From assembly GCF_000403355.2 (NCBI RefSeq), contig NZ_KE159646.1, positions 1,911,561-1,975,560 on the forward strand: a stretch of 64,000 nt of DNA. Direction: 5' to 3'. The notes beneath the pieces are model-generated. The model worked only from the letters and a program-made list of their open reading frames with translations, did not search any database and had not been told where the DNA came from. The position numbers and the translations under genes are program-made. Below are positions 57,586 to 64,000 of this stretch, piece by piece. Position 1 is the first letter of the stretch; the number at the start of each line of letters is the position of its first letter. The stretch comes from Adlercreutzia caecimuris B7 (GTDB lineage: Bacteria; Actinomycetota; Coriobacteriia; Coriobacteriales; Eggerthellaceae).

Positions 57586-59175
57586 ATGGAACAGAATTCT
57601 CTGCAGCAGGTTTCGCGCAGGAACTTCATGAAGGGCGCCCTGGTCGCCGGTGCGGCCACGGCCGCCATGGGGCTGGCCGCCTGCAGCCCCAGCAGCCCTA
57701 GCGACGCCGGCAACCTGGCAGACACAGGCTCTGCCTCGTCGGTCGATTGGGATCAGGAAGCCGACATCGTCATCGTAGGCGGCGGCACCGGCGGCTCGTG
57801 CGCAGCCCTGGCCGCTGCGGAAGCCGGCGCCTCGGTTATCGTCATTGAAGCCAACAATTCCATCGGCGGCAGCGGCGCGCTCTGCGGTGGCGCCATCGTA
57901 GGCGCCGGCACAAAGATGCAGGCCGAAGCTGGCATCGAGGGCGACAACGGCGACGCGCTTCTCCGCGACACCCAAGCTTCCCTGGAGGCTATGTTCGGCC
58001 CCGACCACGTAGAGCATGTCGGCGATGACTGGTGCATCACCGAGCTTCATTGCGCCGAGGCGGGTAATACGGTCGACTGGCTGGTGGAGCACGGCGTAGA
58101 CATCGTCGGCCCCTCCCAGCAGCCGGGTCAGCCTGTCGCTCGACTGCACATGCTTTACCCCGATGCATCGGCATGGCCCTCCGTAATTCAACCTCAGCTG
58201 GAAGAGGCCGGAGTCGATCTCAAGTTCAACACGAAGGGCGCCGAGCTTATTGTCGAAAGCGGCCGTGTCGTTGACGTGAAAACCGAAGGTGCCAGTGGAT
58301 CATACTACAAGGCCAATAAGGGCGTCGTCATGGCGACAGGATCCATCGAGGCCTCGAAAGAGTGGCGCAAAAAGATCTACACCCTCGCCCAGTCCAATGT
58401 CGAAGCCTCCAATAAGCTCAACGACGGCACCGGTATCCGCATGATGTGCAAAGTGGGCGCCGACACCACTGAGTATACGGCCATGGCAGCCGCGCCGGCT
58501 CTGTTCTGCACGGCCGGCAACGCTTCGCATTGGTACGAGCTGCTCATGAACCAGATGGGTGCCATTCTCGTCGATTCTCAGGGCAAGCGCTTTGCCAGTG
58601 AGAACACGCCCTCCGGCGAGATGCTTCTTACCGTTGACGCGCTGACCGACCGCCAGGCTTTCCTCGTGTACGACGCGGCCATCGCCGAGACTCCTGAAAT
58701 GAGCACGCAGCCGATGCTCACCATCCGCGGCTCCGGCTATGGCCCGTTCTCCGAGCTTGAAGGTCAGGAGGGCAAGGTCTTCTTCGGCGACACCATCGAA
58801 GAGGTGGCCGAAGCCGCCGGCGTGGATCCAGCGGGCCTCGCGGCGGAAATCGAGAAGTACAACGCGAATGCCGCCGCAGGAAGCGATCCAGACTTCGGGC
58901 GCACCAACTTTGGCATCGCAACGGCCGGCCTCACCAAGCCTCCCTACCGCATTATCGGCCCGGTATACGCAACGGTCATGTCGGGCGCCTTCGGTGTGGG
59001 CGTCACCGACAAGCTTGAGGTGCTGGACACCCTGGGCGAGGTCATTCCCGGCCTCTATGCCACGGGCGAAGGCGCTCATGGCCTTGCGAAGGACTTCCTC
59101 ACGGGGGCAGGCGGCAAGTTCTCTTGGGCGCTGACCTCCGGTCGCCTCGTGGGGAGCTACCTCGCTTCGCTCTAA
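57586..59175 (+). CDS. Second exported FAD-dependent reductase, Tat lipoprotein
   Basis: The 529-aa protein has Tat motif SRRNFMKG and lipobox LAAC. The FAD fold is DIVIVGGGTGGSCAALAAAEAG. The C-terminal segment 'YATVMSGAFGVGVTDKLEVLDTLGEVIPGLYATGE ... TSGRLVG' is of the fumarate-reductase flavoprotein type. Like its neighbour it lacks haem and FMN domains. The two are clearly different in sequence and likely use different acceptors. TTTAGGAGGAGG precedes the ATG. A broken LysR gene lies convergently downstream. Confidence 0.9.
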   Translation: MEQNSLQQVSRRNFMKGALVAGAATAAMGLAACSPSSPSDAGNLADTGSASSVDWDQEADIVIVGGGTGGSCAALAAAEAGASVIVIEANNSIGGSGALCGGAIVGAGTKMQAEAGIEGDNGDALLRDTQASLEAMFGPDHVEHVGDDWCITELHCAEAGNTVDWLVEHGVDIVGPSQQPGQPVARLHMLYPDASAWPSVIQPQLEEAGVDLKFNTKGAELIVESGRVVDVKTEGASGSYYKANKGVVMATGSIEASKEWRKKIYTLAQSNVEASNKLNDGTGIRMMCKVGADTTEYTAMAAAPALFCTAGNASHWYELLMNQMGAILVDSQGKRFASENTPSGEMLLTVDALTDRQAFLVYDAAIAETPEMSTQPMLTIRGSGYGPFSELEGQEGKVFFGDTIEEVAEAAGVDPAGLAAEIEKYNANAAAGSDPDFGRTNFGIATAGLTKPPYRIIGPVYATVMSGAFGVGVTDKLEVLDTLGEVIPGLYATGEGAHGLAKDFLTGAGGKFSWALTSGRLVGSYLASL

Positions 59176-59197
59176 ATCCCTAGCTTTCCCTCCCCTT

Positions 59198-59236
59198 CGA
59201 AAGAGCATCGCAGCGATCGCTTGCGATGCTCTTTCG
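59198..59236. terminator. Bidirectional hairpin between flavoprotein and LysR genes
   Basis: CGAAAGAGCATCGC (59198-59211) and GCGATGCTCTTTCG (59223-59236), 14-bp perfect arms in the gap between convergent genes. Confidence 0.8.
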
Positions 59237-59238
59237 CT

Positions 59239-60144
59239 CTAGGACGCCAGAGAGAAAAACTGACGAGCGCACGCAATGAGCCGCAAGGTATCGGGGTCCG
59301 ACTCATCCTTGCGGTAGTACAGCGCCATAGGCGCTTCAAGCGGCACGCCATCCAAAGACGAATACCTAGCTAAATCATCCCTATGCTCACAAAGAGCTTC
59401 TAAGATTTCTCGACTGTAGAGAAGTAGCTTATCCCCCAGGTCCAGATAATCGATGTTTGCCAAACTCCCCGAGATCGGTACGATAGAGAATCGCAAACCA
59501 AGATCCTGACCAAAGAAAGTACTGGCAAACGCGCTAGTCTCATCGAAAAAGGCCCCGTCGAGTACGACAAAAGTTCGATCCTGCAAATCCTCGCGCGATA
59601 GCGCTTTGCGTCGCGCAAGCTCGTGATTGCGCGACATGAGAATGCCCATGGGAATCGAGGCAAGGTGCATCGTCTCGATTCCTTTCCCAGCAGCGCTCGC
59701 CTTCATATGAGGGCTAATTGAGAAATCGAGACCGCATCCAATATCCATCCGCCCTTTCTCCATACCCCCAATGACCGACTCGCCCGCCCGCATCTCAACA
59801 AACGTGATTGGAATATCACTGACCGAATCGAGGAATTTCGTCCAGCGAGCCATCCCTTCGTAAAGCCGCACGGGTCCTTTATTTGACGCAAAACTCTCCT
59901 TCAGGGAGGAGAGCTCGGCGTCGTAGAGGTGCACGACTTTCTGGGCGCTTTCGAGGAAGGCTTTTCCCTGGGCGGTAAATTACAGCTCGCGACCGCGGGT
60001 CACCACGGGAAAGCCCAACTCCTTTTCGAGTGCGGCAATGTGCTTGCTTAGGGTCGATTGCGTCAGGTTAAGTTCCAGTGCCGCATGGCTGAAATTCAAG
60101 TGCTTCGCAAAGACGATGTATTCTCGCATTAGATCCAGAGTCAT
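59239..60144 (-). pseudogene. LysR-family regulator interrupted by an in-frame stop
   Basis: Reading from ATG 60144: MTLDLMREYIVFAKHLNFSH..., winged helix 'LNLTQSTLSKHIAALEKELGFPVVTRGREL', then TAA at 59980-59982, then the same frame continues FTAQGKAFLESAQKVVHLYD to a normal LysR effector domain ending at 59239. The stop replaces one residue in the linker after the DNA-binding domain; everything else is intact. Either the gene was lost recently or the base is a sequencing error. A GTG at 59934 could restart only the effector half. It is convergent to the 57586-59175 reductase. Confidence 0.85.
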
Positions 60145-60457
60145 CGGGACATCCTCGCATAGGGCAACATAGGTCAGGACGCACACAGTGTACCACCAGA
60201 AGACCGCTGACCGTACGACCTTGCATTTGCAACGATACGTATGATTTCGCTTTTTCGTCACAGGTGCTTGGAGCGCAAATAGTTTGCGTTCCACAATGCT
60301 TGCAACGATGCAACGAAAAGGTGGACGCCGATAGATAGATCTACAATGAGTTCCGGGGGCGATAGCGAGGGATGCATTATGCCATCTCGAGGGTATCGCG
60401 CACCGATGGCGTAATCGTCGGGCGCGACCGAGGTGGCCGCGTTATGATTCGCTCGTT
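60145..60457. other. 313-bp region between the broken LysR gene and the MATE gene
   Basis: AT-richer divergent region with no convincing ORF. It should hold promoters in both directions; I could not fix them. Confidence 0.4.
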
Positions 60458-61867
60458 ATGGGATTTTCGCAGCGAGACATATCGAACGAGAAGGGTGCGC
60501 GCCGCCCCAAACGCGATAGCGGTATCGACATGCTCAACGGCCCCTTGCCGGGCAAGATTCTGCGGTTCGCCATTCCCCTGGCGCTGAGCAGCATCCTCCA
60601 GCAGTTGCTGAACTCGGCGGATGCCTCCATTGCCGGACAGTTCGTCAGCAGCTTCTCGCTCGCGGGCATCGGCGGCGTGAACCCGGTGACGGCTATGTTC
60701 GTGAACCTGTTTGTGGGACTTTCCATCGGCGCCAACGTGGTCGTGGCCATGCATGTGGGTGCCGGCGAGTTCCACAGCATCAAGAAGAGCGTCCACACGG
60801 CCATGGCGCTCTCCCTCATCGCCGGGGTGGCGCTGGGAGCGGCGGGGCTCGCCTTGGCCCCCTGGGTGCTGGACGCCATTGGCATGCCCGAAGACTCCCT
60901 CGCCGACGCGCTCACCTACGTGCGGCTTTACTTCTGCGCCATTCCATTTCTCACCATCTACAACTTCGGTTCGGCACTTCTGCGAGCCCACGGCGATGCG
61001 AAACGACCGCTGTACGCCCTCGCTGCCGCCGTTGTGGTGAACTTCGTGCTCGACCTCGCCTTCGTGCGCCTGTTCGGTTGGGGCACAGCGGGCATCGGCA
61101 TCGCCACCGTCATCGCCGCCGCCCTGAGCGCCGTCATCGTGGTGGCGTTCCTTATGCGCGAGGAAGGCCCCTTCCGCCTGCACCTACGCGAGCTGCGCAT
61201 CTCCGGCCCCGAGCTGGCCGGCATTCTGCGCATCGGCGTTCCCGCCGGCATCCAGGGTGCCGTGTTCTCGCTTTCCAACACCGTTGTGCAGGCGACTATC
61301 AACGGCTTCGGCTCGGCGGCCATCGCGGGGTCGGCGGCCACGCTGAACTTCGAGTACTACACCTACTTCTTTGTGAACGCCTTCGGCCAGACCGCCGTCA
61401 CCTTTACCGGCCAGAACTTCGCCGCGAAGAACGCCGACCGCTGCCGGGCCATCTTCCGCTGGTGTGTGCTGTTCGGGTTCGCCTCGTCGCTCATTTTGGG
61501 CGTGACGTTCACGGCGTTGGGCACCCGGGCGCTAGGGCTGTTCACCACAGACGCGGCCGCCCTCGGCTTCGGTCTCGTGCGACTGTGGTTCGTGGAGCTG
61601 CCTGACTGCCTGACCACCTTCTACGAAGTGCCCGCCGGCGCCATGCGGGGCATGGGCTGGTCCACCCTGCCGGCGGTCATCACCATCCTCGGTTCCTGCG
61701 TGCTGCGCGTGGCGCTCGTGACCTGGGTGTTCCCGCTTTCGGGCACCTGGGACACCCTTATGGTGATTTATCCGGTCACCTGGTCGTTCATGATCGTGGC
61801 CATGCTCGTCTCCTATTTCATCGTGCGCCGCCGCTGCTACCGGTCTATTGAGCCTGCGGCTGCGTAG
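60458..61867 (+). CDS. MATE-family multidrug/toxin exporter
   Basis: The 469-aa membrane protein has 12 hydrophobic helices in two pseudo-repeats ('PLALSSILQQLLNSADASIAGQF' in the first, 'IGVPAGIQGAVFSLSNTVVQATING' in the second). It is a MATE/DinF-like exporter driven by Na+ or H+. The divergent position to a LysR remnant suggests it may once have been controlled by it. The start is uncertain: no ribosome site precedes 60458, and an ATG at 60530 is possible. Confidence 0.9.
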   Translation: MGFSQRDISNEKGARRPKRDSGIDMLNGPLPGKILRFAIPLALSSILQQLLNSADASIAGQFVSSFSLAGIGGVNPVTAMFVNLFVGLSIGANVVVAMHVGAGEFHSIKKSVHTAMALSLIAGVALGAAGLALAPWVLDAIGMPEDSLADALTYVRLYFCAIPFLTIYNFGSALLRAHGDAKRPLYALAAAVVVNFVLDLAFVRLFGWGTAGIGIATVIAAALSAVIVVAFLMREEGPFRLHLRELRISGPELAGILRIGVPAGIQGAVFSLSNTVVQATINGFGSAAIAGSAATLNFEYYTYFFVNAFGQTAVTFTGQNFAAKNADRCRAIFRWCVLFGFASSLILGVTFTALGTRALGLFTTDAAALGFGLVRLWFVELPDCLTTFYEVPAGAMRGMGWSTLPAVITILGSCVLRVALVTWVFPLSGTWDTLMVIYPVTWSFMIVAMLVSYFIVRRRCYRSIEPAAA

Positions 61868-62012
61868 GACGGCGTGCCCCATCGAACCCGCAGCGGCGTA
61901 GGTCGGCATAGGTCGACGGTTTCCCGTATAATGGGCTCAACGCCGAACCCTCAGTCCCGACGTCCCGCGTCCCAAGTCGCGGCGCCCCATGCTCCGAAAG
62001 GCGGTGAACCTC

Positions 62013-63215
62013 GTGACCCTTGCCCATTACGTGCTCATGAACAAAAACACGCCCGTGCTGTCGTTCGACTACGACCTGGGTGACCACAAGGCCGTGCGCA
62101 TCCGCGAGGTGTTCGCCCCCGAAGCGGCGCCATTCGGACTCGTCGACCGCCGAGGCGACCTCTCCGAAGCCGAGCTGAATTACTGGTGGCGCCACCGCGC
62201 CATTCCCTCCTCGCGCGCGCAGATCAAGCGCCTTCTGGAGAACCTGCAGCTGGAAAGCACGCTGGTGCTCGCCGAGAAGAGCTTCGGGCTGTCGCTTTCC
62301 GACCGCTACTGGCTGAACGACGAGGACGATCCCGCCTCGTGGGACGCCGTCGACTTCTTCGACAACGACTTCTCTGATGACCTGGGATTTCTCACCTTGG
62401 GCCAGGACTTAGCGGGGTCTTCCCCCGATGCGCCGGACTACCGCACGGTAAACCTGTCCTCCCCCAACAGCACCTTGGGAGGCGACCTTCTGAAGAAGTG
62501 GAAGATCGTAAACGGCGAGCGCGTGCTGCTGAAGTCAGGAGTGGGCTTCGTGAATCAGGAGCCCTACAACGAGGTGGCCGCTACGGCGTTGCACCGTCGG
62601 TTGATGGAGCCCGGCGAGTTCACTCCCTATACGCTGTTCGAGGACGGACGCCGGGTGTACTCTGCCTGCCCGAACCTGCTGGGGCCCGACGAGGAACTGG
62701 TGGCCGCCTGGGACGCCATCCGCAACGTGAAGCAGCCGAACAACTTGTCCGATCTGCGCTTCTACGTGAAGCGCCTGGAGGATCTGGGGCTTGACGCCGA
62801 CGCCACCATGACCTCGCTGGCCAAGATGTTCGCCGGCGACTTCGTGCTGGCCAACCGCGACCGTCACTACCGCAACTTCGGCATCATCCGCAACGTGGAG
62901 ACACTTGAGGTGACGGGCATCGCGCCAGTGTTCGATTCCGGCTCGTGCTTGTGGTCCGACACGGAATTCCTGGAAGTGCCCGGCGATTTCCTGTATATGG
63001 CCAAGCCCTTCAAAATGAACGGCATGAAGCCGGTCGACCAGCTGCGCCTGTTCGACGGCTATTTCGACTGGTTCGACCCGGTCATGCTGGACGGCTACCC
63101 CGAGGAAGTGGGCGCGATCCTCTCCCAGAATCCCAATATTCCCGAGCGACGCGTGGCCACTATCGTCGACGCCGTGCGTGAGAAGGTGGAACTACTCACC
63201 CGCATCGCGCGATAG
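62013..63215 (+). CDS. HipA-like serine/threonine kinase
   Basis: The roughly 400-aa protein has an N-terminal 'LMNKNTPVLSFDYDL' and the C-terminal HipA-type kinase core: 'ERVLLKSG' (ATP Lys), 'LANRDRHYRNFGIIRN' (catalytic Asp/Asn) and 'APVFDSGSCLW' (metal Asp). HipA kinases phosphorylate tRNA synthetases or other targets and are normally held by a HipB antitoxin encoded just upstream. None is present here; the upstream gene is the MATE exporter. The GTG at 62013 has AAAGGCGGTG ahead of it; an ATG at 61989 or 62037 is also possible. Confidence 0.8.
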   Translation: MTLAHYVLMNKNTPVLSFDYDLGDHKAVRIREVFAPEAAPFGLVDRRGDLSEAELNYWWRHRAIPSSRAQIKRLLENLQLESTLVLAEKSFGLSLSDRYWLNDEDDPASWDAVDFFDNDFSDDLGFLTLGQDLAGSSPDAPDYRTVNLSSPNSTLGGDLLKKWKIVNGERVLLKSGVGFVNQEPYNEVAATALHRRLMEPGEFTPYTLFEDGRRVYSACPNLLGPDEELVAAWDAIRNVKQPNNLSDLRFYVKRLEDLGLDADATMTSLAKMFAGDFVLANRDRHYRNFGIIRNVETLEVTGIAPVFDSGSCLWSDTEFLEVPGDFLYMAKPFKMNGMKPVDQLRLFDGYFDWFDPVMLDGYPEEVGAILSQNPNIPERRVATIVDAVREKVELLTRIAR

Positions 63216-63225
63216 CGCCTCTTCC

Positions 63226-63795
63226 CTACCGCGTCGCCTTCAGACGGCTGAGCACCTTGCGAGCCTCATTCAGGTTCGCCTCGATGTCGGCGCCTACCAC
63301 GTCCAGGTTCTCGGCGGCTGCGAAGCGGGTCTCGGGGATGCCGAACATGCCGGCGATGCCGCAGAGATACTCGTAACCGTAGTTCATGGCGCTCACCTCG
63401 CCGCCGCCCGTGGTGATGTAGGTGAGGTGCTTCGCGCGGCACAGCCCCTCGCAGCGGCCCTCTTCGGTGTAGTGGAAGGTCATGCCCATAACGGCCACGT
63501 GCTCGATGTAGATCTTCAGCGCCGCGGGAAACGACAAGTCCCAATACGGCGCGCCAATGACGATCTCATCGGCCTCGGCGAACTGCCGACCCAAATCGAA
63601 CATCGGGTCATCGAACTGGCCGTCCTTCTCCAACTGGGCGCGGTAGGCCGCCGACGGACCGTAGTAGGGCTCAAGCTTCAGCTCGGCGAGATTCACCTCC
63701 TCCACGTCGTCGACGCCCTCCAGGTACTCGCGGCACAACGTGAGCGTGCGCGACTGCTCGCCGCGCAGACAGGCATTCACAAACAAAACGGTCAT
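63226..63795 (-). CDS. Flavodoxin-fold NAD(P)H oxidoreductase (azoreductase/quinone-reductase type)
   Basis: The 189-aa protein begins MTVLFVNACLRGEQSRTLTL, an FMN-binding start of the Flavodoxin_2 family. 'EADEIVIGAPYWDLSFPAALKIYIEHVAVMGMTF' and 'YITTGGGEVSAMNYGYEYL' are the further FMN-loop segments of FMN-dependent NADH azoreductases. It reduces quinones or azo compounds in the cytoplasm. GGAAAAGGAGACG sets the start at 63795; an ATG six codons earlier is less likely. Confidence 0.9.
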   Translation of the reverse strand: MTVLFVNACLRGEQSRTLTLCREYLEGVDDVEEVNLAELKLEPYYGPSAAYRAQLEKDGQFDDPMFDLGRQFAEADEIVIGAPYWDLSFPAALKIYIEHVAVMGMTFHYTEEGRCEGLCRAKHLTYITTGGGEVSAMNYGYEYLCGIAGMFGIPETRFAAAENLDVVGADIEANLNEARKVLSRLKATR

Positions 63796-63916
63796 GAGCG
63801 TCTCCTTTTCCATGGACGATTATCTTTCCCTACCAGTATACTGGGCCCTAGGCGTCTCGCGCGTGGGGCTGCACCCTAGCGGCCGGTGCGGGCGCTCTCT
63901 GATGGAAAGGATCCTC

Positions 63917-64000
63917 ATGGAGAACTTCGAATTCGTTTCCCCCACTCATTTCGTGTTCGGCCGCGGCGCCGAGGAGCAGGTCGGTGCCAAGCTGGCCGAA
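63917..64000 (+). CDS. Iron-containing alcohol dehydrogenase, 5' end only
   Basis: The first 28 codons read MENFEFVSPTHFVFGRGAEE... and match the start of BdhA/YqhD-like iron-type alcohol dehydrogenases, where 'P T x x x F G x G' leads to the NAD(P) site. GGAAAGG precedes the ATG. The window ends within the gene, so its length and specificity cannot be judged. Confidence 0.8.
   Translation, partial: MENFEFVSPTHFVFGRGAEEQVGAKLAE

Overview
The window looks like a chromosome segment of a strictly anaerobic, high-GC actinobacterium of class Coriobacteriia, most likely family Eggerthellaceae (Eggerthella/Adlercreutzia-like). The reasons are the density of exported (twin-arginine) flavin, molybdopterin and iron-sulfur oxidoreductases each paired with a LysR or TetR regulator, a menaquinone cluster, strong GGAGG ribosome sites, and an Nramp-type transporter of the Eggerthella magnesium-transporter kind. 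The genus is an inference.

Layout. 1-8.3 kb: a complete type I-C CRISPR-Cas locus on the minus strand (cas3-cas5-cas8c-cas7-cas4-cas1-cas2, leader, then an array cut by the left window edge). 8.4-9.85 kb: an intact IS256-family insertion sequence with an 8-bp target duplication, sitting just upstream of cas3. 9.9-10.7 kb: a hicAB toxin-antitoxin pair with a clear promoter. 10.8-18.7 kb: housekeeping and transport genes (citrate synthase, tRNA-Arg, an MgtE-N/CBS protein paired with an Nramp-like transporter, an Rrf2 regulator, an NhaC antiporter, hypA). 18.9-23 kb: a TetR regulator, an exported ferredoxin-like lipoprotein and a sodium:solute symporter. 23.7-28.5 kb: menF-menD-menH. 28.6-37.7 kb: a free-standing sulfite-oxidase tail domain, a deletion scar joining two truncated divergent genes, an ACT protein, folE, mscL, rlmH, exonuclease III, an LCP cell-wall ligase, and a single-polypeptide MurT-GatD fusion.

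38.0-44.3 kb: a 6.2-kb integrative element inserted in the 3' end of tRNA-Thr(CGT). It has 48-bp perfect att repeats, a tyrosine integrase, paired arm-type sites near each end, opposed HTH regulators, an excisionase-like gene, repeat arrays that could be origins, and two sets of unrecognised genes. 44.3-47 kb: a UvrA paralogue. 47.2-60.1 kb: a respiratory island with a two-gene membrane haem-like module, a three-subunit molybdopterin oxidoreductase, two exported flavoprotein reductases, a SnoaL-like lipoprotein and three LysR regulators, one of which carries an in-frame stop. 60.4-64 kb: a MATE exporter, a HipA-like kinase without a partner, a flavodoxin-fold oxidoreductase and the start of an iron-type alcohol dehydrogenase.

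The least explained signals are: long intergenic inverted repeats at five loci, each with its own private sequence; the small-protein cassette at the right end of the integrative element, with a 9-bp homopolymer frameshift; and the paired CPxxGCTxxxCHG membrane protein with its four-helix partner. All calls come from reading sequence and translated frames only; no database search was run.
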